NCBI RefSeq assembly: GCF_000003815.2
Contig: NC_049988.1
Location: forward strand, 1,654,678-1,718,677
Direction: 5' to 3'
DNA length: 64,000 bases
Source of the DNA: Branchiostoma floridae
Lineage: Eukaryota; Chordata; Leptocardii; Amphioxiformes; Branchiostomatidae
Each line of letters starts with the position of its first letter. Within the stretch, counting starts at the first letter, position 1. Shown piece after piece: positions 54,709-64,000 of the stretch. A model generated the notes under the pieces. The model was not told the DNA's origin, did no database searches, and saw only the letters and a program-made list of their open reading frames with translations. A program made the position numbers and the translations under genes.

Positions 54709-57143
54709 ACATACCTTGATACCTTGATACTGCATCCAGGAGAGAAGGCTTCGGCCTGTAATGTCCTGATCTTTGCTCTTCACGTGACATACTTTCGGCA
54801 CTCCCTGTGTTTGTCAAGTCATGACTTAAACTGGTTCACACTATCTGCTGAAACTACTGACTCAGGTAGGGCGTTCCAGCTCGACACGGTTCTGACGCTG
54901 AAAACCTGGCTCCTCGCTCTAGTCTTAGCCAGGGGGACTTGTAGTTTAAAACTGTGACCTCTGGTAACAGACTGCTCTGCTAGAGCAAAGAAACTGTCTG
55001 CTGGAACTCTATCGAGTCCCTTCATGATCTTAAAAACTTGGATCATGTCTCCTCTCTGTCGCTTCCAGAGTTGGGAGTTTGAGTCGCTGGAGTCTAGAGC
55101 TGTAAGGAAGCTCTCTTAGAGTAGGGACCATTTTTGTGGCCCTTCTCTGAAGCTTCTCATAGTCTTGCTTGTCCGACCTATAATGCGGCCCCCAGATTAC
55201 GTTTCCGTATTCTAAGTGTGGCCTCACCATTGTTTTAAAGAGAATTGGCATAGTTTGTTCATCCAAGTTGGCAAAAGACTTTTTTAATCAACCCCAGCAT
55301 CTGATTCTTTGCTGCTGCTGAGTGCGTATGGAATTTAAGGTGATGGTCAACTGTCACTCCCAGGTCTTTCTCTGCCTTGGTCTCCTCCAATACCTGGTCC
55401 CCTAAGGTGTAAGTCTGCTTGCTGTTGTTGTTCCCCATGGGCAACACATTACACTTGCCTACGTTGAAGGGTAACTGCCAGGACGCAGACCAGTCCCTCA
55501 GAGCTTCTAAGTCCTTCTGTAAGTTTACCCGACCTTCGTTGTCCTTCACACCCTGGTAGAGTTTACTGTCGTCAGCAAATATTCTGACCGTACTGCTGAC
55601 AGCTTCTGGTAAGTCATTAATGTATACCACAAACAATACCGGGCGCAGCACTCTCCCCTGTGGGATGCCACTCCTCACAGGGGTCCATGAGGAACTTGTT
55701 CCATTCAGCACCACCCTCTGTTTCCTCGAGGATAGGAAGTCTTCTACCCAGTAGTACAGGTCTCCTGTCACACCATACGACCCCAGCTTACATAAAAGAC
55801 GCTGATGTGGAACAGCATCAAAGGCCTTCCTGAAATCTAAGTAGACTGCGTCAATAGCTTCTCCCTTTTCCAGTAACTGTGTCCACTCCTCCAGTACCAC
55901 CAGAAGCTGAGTCATGCATGACCTCCCTGGAACAAAGCCATGTTGAGTGTCTGAAGTGGTTACCAGCGGACATATGCTCCACAAGTGCATCCCGGATGAT
56001 AGCTACCATCGTCTTCCCAACCACCGAAGTTAGGCTAACCGGTCTGTAGTTTCCTGCTTGGGTTCTTGCTCCCTTTTTATGGATTGGCGTTATGTGCGCC
56101 ACTTTCCATTCCTCTGGCAGCTTGGCTGACTTTAGTGACTTGTTGAAGAGGATGGCTAACGGGTAGGCGAGTTCACTAGCAAACTTCCTCAGTATCCGGG
56201 GATGTATGTTGTCTGATCCTGCCGACTTGTTAGGATTCAAAGCATCCAGCTTTTTCTCACTGTTTCCTCCGTGACCTCTAAACTTCCCAGTGTGGTTTCT
56301 GACTGTCTGGCATCAACCCTGGTAATAGTAGATAGGTCCTCAGATGTGAAAACACTGGCGAAGAAATTGTTGAGCTCCTCGGCCAGGGGTGCCTAAGCAT
56401 TTGCACGAACCCTATGAAATTCGTACGAATATTATGTGATACACACGAATCACTATGCGAAAACGCACGAATATTATGAAATTCGCACGAATCACTATGC
56501 GAAATCGTACGAATTTTATGAAATTCGCACGAATCACTATGTGACACACACGAGCCTTATGTGATTTGCACGATCCTTATGCTAAATTGCGCAACCACTG
56601 GCGGGGTCACGTGACAAACGGAGCGGGATTTTCAAGATGGCGGCTTCGCCGCTTCGGCGACTGAAAATACGATGTAACACGCCGAAATGAAGCTAAACAG
56701 TAGCTCACAGGCTATCAAATACATCTTTGCGACGGTAAATGTCCATTCCATGCCTTGAAATATAAAAATCTCGAGCAGAAACGCTCAAAATCATGCCTCC
56801 TCCCGGCCGCCGTTTTTGCATAAGGATCGTGCAAATCACATAAGGCTCGTGTGTGTCACATAGTGATTCGTGCGAATTTCATAAAATTCGTACGATTTCG
56901 CATAGTGATTCGTGCGAATTTCATAATATTCGTGCGTTTTCGCATAGTGATTCGTGTGTATCACATAATATTCGTACGAATTTCATAGGGTTCGTGCAAA
57001 TGCTTAGGCACCCCTGTCGGCTTTCTCCTGGTCAGTCTGTGCAGTAGATCCATCTGACCGTACTAGAGCGCCCACTTTCTGCCTCACATGTAGTCGTGAT
57101 TTAGTGTATTTCCAGAATGCTTTCGGATTGTTCTTTATGTCTA
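54709..57143 (-). mobile_element. CR1-type LINE, frameshifted, interrupted by a foldback element
   Basis: The minus-strand coding sequence starts at about 57143 (NNPKAFWKYTKSRL), is interrupted at 56384-57016, and resumes with SAGSDNIHPRILRKFA. It then reads through LDFRKAFDAVPHQRLL, GIPQGRVLRPVLFVVYINDL, the catalytic FADD, KDLGVTVDHHLKF, VRPHLEYGNVIWGP and VFSVRTVSSWNALPESVV. Frames change near 55990, 55265 and 55040, so it is dead. The 3' end has two tandem ACCTTGAT octamers (54713-54728), typical of CR1 tails. The 5' part, including the endonuclease, is missing. Confidence 0.8.
56379..57021. mobile_element. Foldback element with perfect ~199-bp arms
   Basis: The element spans 56384-57016 (633 bp). 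It starts CAGGGGTGCCTAAG and ends CTTAGGCACCCCTG, with TCGGC on each side as a 5-bp target duplication (56379-56383 and 57017-57021). The arms to 56582 and from 56818 are identical over about 199 nt. Each arm contains tandem ~37-nt units built on CACGAATCACTATG and CGAATATTATG. The loop includes GTCACGTGAC and AAGATGGCGGC. Open frames reported in the arms are by-products. Confidence 0.85.
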
Positions 57144-57521
57144 CATAGATTCACATGCGGTCCAGACATGCCAACAAAACATAAAATCATGAGACCTCCT
57201 TTTGGGTACGTAAGAGTAAAATTTCCAATCCTCGAATCAATACTCAAGTTTACAGTACGGAAAACAGAGCCTTCCTTTCAGCGATACAGATATGGATTTC
57301 GGTGATCTACACCTTAAAATAAAGGTAGGCATCCTCCCATCTCAAAGGGTGATGGTAGCACTCTTTCCGTTTGGACCTGTGACCACAGCGATCGAAGGAT
57401 CTTCACAGCTAGCAGCCAGCAGCTGTGATCCATCTTACTCTAACTGCTACATTATGTGGATCATCAGTGTTTGTGTCTAGTCTACAGCCTTTGACCCTTG
57501 GGTCATACCATCATCATCAAC
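57144..57521. other. Upstream region of Kelch copy 3
   Basis: ATAGATTCACATGCGGTCC at 57144 parallels the conserved upstream block of copies 1 and 2 (ATAGATTCACATCAGG near 38531, ATAGATTCGCTTCAGG near 44340), so the LINE inserted just upstream of it. The block before ATG, CATCATCATCAACATGGC, is invariant in all four copies. Confidence 0.5.
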
Positions 57522-60500
57522 ATGGCCGCCACAGACCAAGAACCCCACGTCAGCGCAGTTCGTCCTCGTTCCTACCAAGACGAGAGCTATCTGCACGGGT
57601 TTCTTGGAACTGTGGGTGACTTACAGAAGGCTGGGGTACTGCAGGATGTCGTCCTTGAAGTCGAGGGCCGGCGGTTCCCCTGCCATCGGCTTGTTCTGTC
57701 CGCGGCCAGCCCCTACTTCAGGGCCATGTTTACAAATGACATGGCGGAAAGTCGTCAGAAGACGGTTGTTTTACAGGTAGGGTTGGCGTGACGTGTGGTT
57801 AGAATAGAATGATACAATGACGGTTTAAATGTGCCATGTATTCTAGAGAACACATAAAACAATTGAAACTCTTGGTTTATCAACCAACAAATGTTAAACT
57901 TACCTTAGATGTACACCACGCTATGCCCCCATCCCCACTTACTGACCTCATTGGTATGTAGGGGTTAAAGGTCAACTTTGTGGGACACAGTCATTGTGAG
58001 CATCTATTTTAACGTTACTATAGCAGAATTGCTTTCAGAAACATGTTACTATATGTTCAAATAGTAGAGATTATGTTGATGTAAGAAAAGAATGATGAAA
58101 TTTAACAGTCCTATTAGAATTTGTGATCTATATAATTCCCGCCTGCTAGATAACAGTATTTCCTGATAATGATACGCTATATGGCATACTTTGAACAATT
58201 TTATGTTATATTGTTCTGCAGGGTTTGTATGCAGGCATGTTTGAGGAGATCCTAAGTTACATCTACTCTGGAACCCTCCATGTGTCCCTGGACAAAGTGC
58301 AGCCCCTGTATCAGGCAGCCGACCTCCTCCAACTGGACTATGTGAGAGACACCTGCAGCAGCTACATGGCCATGAACGTGGAGCGCTCCACCTGTGTGGA
58401 CCTGTACAAGTTTGCTGATGTCTTCTCGGTGGACAGTGTCCGGAAAGCGTGTCTGCGCGGGATTGCCAGACACTTTACTGAGGTTAGCATTCATATTGGG
58501 TTAGGCAAGTGTCTCAAATGCATGTAACAATCACACTTTCTATTCATATTGCATACGCTGAATTGAGAACTACAGAAACTGTATGATATGAAATAGGATA
58601 TCAAGCATGCAGTAAGGTACCGTAATATTTTAAGGAAAATATACCCAGCATTACAAAATTGATTTTAAAGTACATAACATGATGGCGGACAGGCTCAAGC
58701 TCAACATGCTTATTGATATTATCATGTCGTCATCAAAAACAAATTGAGAGTACAAACGAACACTGGAACAATTACAGACAAGCAAAGCATATAAAATGGT
58801 AATATTGAGTAGAACTACATAATGAAATCATAGAATATAAGAAAAATACATTTGTATACATGCAGGTGGGTTTTGGACAGGTGCTCCAGACCAAGCTGGT
58901 AGGATAGAAGTTTTCAGCATTACAAAGAGCATTTGAAAAATGATTGCTCAAGATCAATCAAGCTACATCTCTATTAACATTTTTGGTGTGCAAAGGTTGG
59001 GTGTGACGACATTCAGTAATATAATCTGCTTTTGCTGTCGGCGTGCCTGAGATGTACGCTGGTGTGTTATGACGATGGCCAGTTATACTCAGTCTGGCTA
59101 TACTTGTGCAGGTATAAAGCATTTGGTTGCTTTTTTTTTAAATCAGCATGTACAAGTTGTCATGTAGATTCTTATATGTTAGGACTTCCTGTACTCTGCA
59201 CCTCCACAGGTTGTCTCCAGCCAGGATTTCTGCAGCCTGAGTGTGAATCAGCTGACTGAGATCATCAGCCACGATGCACTGGATGTTGAAGAGGAGACAA
59301 CAGTGTGGGAGGCTGTGGTGAGATGGGTGCAGCACAGTAGGGAGGACAGGTGGGTGGCGGTGATTTAGAGGTACATTATGGTTTTAACATGAAATGAACA
59401 TATTTTATGTTTTATGCTTGTCCCACACCCACACCCACCAACGACCAGGGGATCAAGTGACTAGGTTGGTAGGTAGGTAGGTAGGTAGGTAAGTTGTTGT
59501 TTCGCAAAGATGTCAGCTGAACGCACCCCTAATCTGTACCGTACAGAATGCACCACCTACCCAGCATCCTTCCTTACATCCGATTCAGCCTGCTGACCTC
59601 AGATGACATGGCAGCCATCTTGGAACACTCCCTGATCAGGGACGACCCTGGGATTTCTAAGTTCATCAGGACTGAGGTACGGAAAGATAACCCCGACCTG
59701 AAATCGAGGCTCGGGATGACCACGGAAATGGTTCTGATGTACAATCCGACCTGGAGGTAAGTGCATAATTTTTTGAGTTTGTACTAAAAGCAGTGAATAA
59801 TTCTTGCACAAAATCAAATTGTAACACATTTTGTTGTCCAATATGAGAAATACCATTTATCTTATGATATAATTCCTGATTTAGTACTATTTATCTAAAG
59901 GCCTACGTACCTTTACTAAGGGGCTACAAGATAAAGATTTTATTAAACAGTGCATGCTATGATTTCAGCCTCATTTCTATACTATAGGCTGTAGAAATAT
60001 ATGAGTTTCCAGTCCAGTTTTATTGACAGTTGTTGACATATTTTTCCTTCTCTAGGCACCATGATATCTTCTTAATGAACCCTCGTGAAGAGAAGTACAT
60101 CAACTGCAGTTACAGCGAAGAAGACATTCCCCGTTTCACGGACATTACAGTCACCAGTGATAACGACATCTATGTCCTTGAAACAAAAGAGGCAGTGAAT
60201 GACCATCAGGTGTCCCTGTTTAGATACAACAATAAACAAAACATGTGGGAACAAGTAGGTGTGTCCTTAATATGTAAAGAACACTATGACTTCAAGTTCC
60301 TCAAGCAACTACTTGTTGAAGTTGATCAGATTTTGTATTACCTTGCTGTTGATCGAAATGGAGGCCGACCTTTGTTGCAGACGAGAAAGTACAACCAGCA
60401 AGCAACACAATGGTTGGAGTGTTCATCGCTTCAATTCGACGAAACTATTAAAAACCGTGGATCCTTCTTTGCATTGTCCTGTGGTTCACACATCTATTTC

Positions 60501-60938
60501 TTCACAAATGAGACATTGCATCGCTACGACCCGGGACAGGATCAGTGGAGCAAGCGGACCCCACCAATGGACATCGCCAAAGTCTGTACAGCTGTTGCCA
60601 TGGGAACAGAGATTTTCTGCACAGATCGTAACTTCACTCAGACTCTGGTGTACGACACAGAGTCAGACTGCTGGCAGAAACTGCCGGGCTGGCCGAACCC
60701 AGAAAACTTTGTTGTTAATCATCATCCCAGTCTTATTGTACTGGAGAACCAGCTCCACATATTGTTGACCTGTACTGTTGACCTACAGGAAGGTATCGTA
60801 TATTTGGTATATGTATATGACAGGTCTGCTGATGCCTGGATAGACTTGAAAGCAAATGTGCCTGATGATATAAGATGTTGTGCGTATGGTCCATGTTGCC
60901 CTGTGGCACGTATATACCTGCCATATCTTACATATTAA
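57522..60938 (+). CDS. Kelch-like (BTB-BACK-Kelch) protein, copy 3
   Basis: Five exons: 57522-57776, 58222-58482, 59210-59349, 59547-59756 and 60056-60938 (TAA), giving 582 residues. The BTB half ([39 protein letters not shown]) and exon 2 are almost identical to the other copies. BACK reads [20 protein letters not shown]. The Kelch exon begins [17 protein letters not shown] and has blades around [37 protein letters not shown] and [10 protein letters not shown], roughly half identical to copy 1 by eye. All junction phases agree and no frame damage is visible, so this is the best-preserved copy. Its role is inferred as a CUL3 ligase substrate adaptor. Confidence 0.9.
59463..59489. repeat. GTAG microsatellite
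   Basis: A short (GTAG)n run in intron 3 of Kelch copy 3. It contributes to that intron being longer (197 bp) than in copies 1 and 2 (about 95-110 bp). Confidence 0.85.
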
Positions 60939-62139
60939 AAAAAAAAAACATAATGTCTTATGCTTTTCAGTGTTGATGTTGATAAGGACACAAAATACAG
61001 GGTAGGACTGATTAACTGCATTTTCTATACATCAGTTTATTTTAGAATACAATGTGATAAAAGTCACGTGCAGTCCAGGCAGACGACAAGTAACTGTCTG
61101 CCAACCATTATCTTCTGATACATACATTTGTATGGATGCCAACAACAACGTTAAAGCTGTTGTATTGCATATTGTACTTTAGTAAAAGTTTACAAATATT
61201 ATTCCTTCTAATGATATTGGTTCCATAGTAGGCCTTGGATGAAGGTAACCTGTAAGCCAAACTAACCTTGGAAGGTTAGATCTACCTTGCTATTTAGATC
61301 TGGTGATTATTTAGCCTAGTAATAGTTTGCTACCCATCTGGGGGACTGTACATTAAAATTGGTGGTGATGCCAGTTAATGAGCAAATTAAGAAATGGGTT
61401 CTAGAGTGCTCGTTCGGTAACAACAGCCTCTTCTGCAATCGGGCGAAGGGTGTTTCGGGTGTTGGAAAGCCTGGTCGAACAATTGCACCTATTCCTTAAT
61501 TCGCTAATGTATTGAGATCAATCAGCGCCCTCGACCAAATTTGGACGATCCAAAAGTTAGAGATGTCAAGGTTCCCAGACGGAATAGCAAAGAAGCGACT
61601 GTATATAGTGTGTAATAAAAGTTGGAACTAGAAGGGACAGTATGTAGTGTATAAACATCGGAGCGAACTGGTATCCCGAAGGTCCTCGGGCTAGTGATGA
61701 GTGGCTAATGATCTCGAGAGATAATGTCACGACTGGTACTGTTACACTATGTGGATTAGTGGTGTTGAACTATCTAACCTTTAACCTTCAGGCCATAAGC
61801 ATTAACATAGATGCGGATGTAAATAAATGATAGAAAATTCTCCTCTTTTTGTATTGTCCTAATTTTACATAGAGTACCTATAAGCCACCAGCATGCCCAA
61901 CACTGATCACTGTATAACGTTAGATATATGCACACGCAGCCAGACGAGCTAACTAATAATCAAGTAGCTTAACAGCACGTAGAACAGAACCTTCCTGTCA
62001 GCAATACTGATATAGATATCGGTCATGCAGCTTTCCATCCCGAGAGATGACAGAAGCACACTGCTACATTATGCGGGTAATAAGTGCTGTCAGGTCAACA
62101 TCTACACTTTGACCTTTGGATTATGCCATCATCATCAAC
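60939..62139. other. Intergenic region between Kelch copies 3 and 4
   Basis: 61052-61125 is the dispersed repeat also found at 2061-2135. The remainder contains AT-rich sequence and no gene or paired terminal repeats that I could recognise. The last ~40 bp hold the conserved CATCATCATCAACATGGC start context. Confidence 0.5.
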
Positions 62140-63438
62140 ATGGCTGCCGCAGACCAAGAACCCCACGTCAGCGCAGATCGTCCTCGTTCCTACCAAGACG
62201 AGAGCTATCTGCACGGGTTTCTTGGAACTGTGGGCGACTTACAGAAGGCTGGGGTACTGCAGGATGTCGTCCTTGAAGTCGTTGGCCGGCGGTTCCCCTG
62301 CCATCGGCTTGTTCTGTCCGCGGCCAGCCCCTACTTCAGGGCCATGTTTACAAGTGGCATGCCGGAAAGTCGGCAGAAGACGGTTGTTTTACAGGTAGGG
62401 TTGGCGTGACGTGATAAATAGAGTGAAACAATGACCGTTCAAATGTGCTATTTATCCTAGAGAACACATAAAACAACTGAAACTCTTGGTTTATCAAAAC
62501 CAACAAATGTCTAACTCCCTTTGATGTGATCCTCGCTATGCCCCCCTCCCCACTTACTGACCTCATTGGTATTTAAGGCTTAAAGGTCAACTTCGCTGGC
62601 CACATATTATCATTATGAGCATCTATTTTAACTATAACAGAATAGCTTTAGAAACATATTACTATATGTTCAATTGTTAGAGATTATATAGATAAAATAA
62701 AAGAATGTGATGGAATTTGACAGTCCTATGAGAATTTGTGATATAAATATCCCTCATTGATAACAGTTTATCCAGATAATGATACACTATTTTGCTTACG
62801 TTGAAAAATTTTATGCTATATTGTTTTGAAGGGTTTTGATGCAGCCATGCTTGGGGAGATCCTGAGTTACATCTACTCGGGAACCCTACATGTGTCCCTG
62901 GACAAAGTGCAGCCCTTGTACCAGGCAGCCGACCTCCTCCAACTGGACTATGTGAGAGACACCTGCAGCAGCTACATGGCCATGAACGTTGAGTGCTTCA
63001 CTTGTGTGGACCTGTACAATTTTGCTGATGTATTTTCTCTGGACATTGTCCTGAGGAGTTGTGTGGAGTGGATCGATATAAACTTTGCTGAGGTGGGACT
63101 TATATTTTGATAGTAGCTCACTTCTGTCAATCGTGAATCTTAAAAAAAGAGTTTTTCTTGTATAACTCTAGTGACTTTAACTTTTCTTTATCAATCAAAT
63201 ACTACTAAAGGAATATCCCCTAATTTGTAGTGTTAGCTGTTCAGTTTTAACAAGCCTCGTGTTAAGACTTAACCAATATGTACTCTGCACCTCTACAGTT
63301 TTCCTTCAGTAAGGAGTTCTGCTGCCTGAGTGTGACTCAGCTGACTGAGATCATCAGCCACGATGAGCTGAATGTTAAAGAGGAGACAACAGTGTGGGAG
63401 GCTGTGGTGAGATGGGTGCAGCACAGCAGGGAGGACAG
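62140..63438 (+). CDS. Kelch-like protein, copy 4 (3' part beyond window)
   Basis: Three exons are visible: 62140-62394, 62832-63092 and 63299-63438, with the same lengths (255, 261, 140) and phases as in copies 2 and 3. They encode [73 protein letters not shown] and [19 protein letters not shown]. The acceptor of exon 2 is TTTTGAAG where others have TTGCAG, a weaker site. Exon 4 is not found in the 560 bp before the window ends. It is probably displaced by the transposon at 63474. The Kelch exon is outside the window, so intactness is unknown. Confidence 0.82.
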
Positions 63439-63471
63439 GTGGGTGATGTGTAACAGGGTGCCCCTGTAATG

Positions 63472-63775
63472 TACCGTCAAACCTGTATATAGTCACTCAA
63501 AGGACTGGAGACCTGCGGTCACTATAGACAGGTGGCCACTATGTCTATGGAAAACATGCTGATCAGTTGACAACGAACAATAAGTTATGAATGATTTCAG
63601 TGTTTCTGTATCTATGACTATTGGGCCGGACATCTTATGGTCGTGGCCGCGTTGGACAGTTAGCCACTTAAGACTAGTTCTTGATTCATAGGTCAATAGG
63701 AAAAATCCAAGGGACCGGAAAAACGTGACCGCAATGGCCATGTTCAGGTGGCAGCTAATGCAGGTTTTGACTGTA
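63472..63775. mobile_element. TA-flanked mariner/Tigger-like MITE
   Basis: The termini CCGTCAAACCTGTATATAGT (63474) and the inverse of CAGTCAAAACCTGCATTAGC (ending 63773) are imperfect inverted repeats, flanked by TA on both sides. Subterminal ACAGGTGGCCACT and TTCAGGTGGCAGC also mirror each other. It is 300 bp and non-coding, in intron 3 of Kelch copy 4. Confidence 0.68.
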
Positions 63776-64000
63776 TTGTAATTTTATACGGCTCACCATA
63801 TTTCGGGACTGTCTTGTAACATCTTAGAAATGACTGATGAAGTGAATTATGATGACAAGAGAGTAAACAATGTAGTACCTTGTTCTAAGAAATTAATGTG
63901 TAGGGGATTAGAGAGTATTAGAACCCATGTATCAGATCAGTGTAGGGAAGAAGAGATCATCAGTATGTGTGGAATGTTGGGAGAGGAAGAATACATGCCT
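63776..64000. other. Right edge, intron 3 of Kelch copy 4
   Basis: No exon was recognised. It includes AGTGAATTATGATGACAAGA-type sequence with a short open run in one frame (ATGACTGATGAAGTGAATTA at 63830), too short to judge. Confidence 0.35.

Noticed and set aside
56278-57047. Two identical ~60-codon frames (SHSDSCEFH repeats) on opposite strands
   Set aside because: They are the tandem units in the two arms of the foldback element read from each end, not genes.

Overview
The window looks like genomic DNA of a lancelet (Branchiostoma, amphioxus). I infer this from the content, not from a database match: exon-shuffled extracellular proteins built from phase 1-1 exons, short conserved exons in intron-rich genes, tandem arrays of lineage-specific C2H2 zinc-finger and BTB-BACK-Kelch genes, and introns full of small DNA transposons, Penelope-like elements and CR1-type LINEs. 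All host genes found are on the + strand. Splice sites were placed by eye from GT/AG, reading phase and comparison between paralogues.

Region 1 (1-23422) is the 3' part of one large mosaic gene whose 5' end lies left of the window. I place 26 exons: tectonin-type beta-propeller repeats, 13 LDL-receptor class A (LDLa) exons, a coagulation-factor F5/8C (discoidin) domain, a C-type lectin domain (CTLD), a linker, a CUB domain and a second CTLD ending in a stop codon at 23422. Every module is bounded by phase-1 introns. No transmembrane segment is seen, so a secreted recognition or adhesion protein is likely. The introns hold Penelope relics (one with a hammerhead-like motif), a TTAA-flanked piggyBac-like element, foldback elements, a SINE and microsatellites.

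Region 2 (23423-36925) is a degraded tandem array of C2H2 zinc-finger genes. Two copies have long open frames (32398-33546 and 35608-36624). A third is reduced to its leader exon, intron and first six codons, where a CR1/jockey-type LINE with an intact 932-codon frame is inserted. A fourth survives only as a 3' relic. The long copies alternate two finger types and show C-terminal damage: a poly-G run and frameshift in one, GAG-to-TAG stops in the other.

Region 3 (36926-64000) is a cluster of four tandem Kelch-like genes with the same five-exon plan. Copies 1 and 3 are complete, copy 2 has a frameshift in its Kelch exon and a 6.3-kb first intron filled with transposons, and copy 4 runs off the right edge. 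The BTB half is nearly invariant while the Kelch half has diverged, which would suit a shared CUL3-binding side with diversified substrate binding. Among the copies lie a CACTA-type element, a TA-flanked element whose empty site is visible beside copy 1, and a degraded LINE carrying a recent foldback element with perfect ~199-bp arms.
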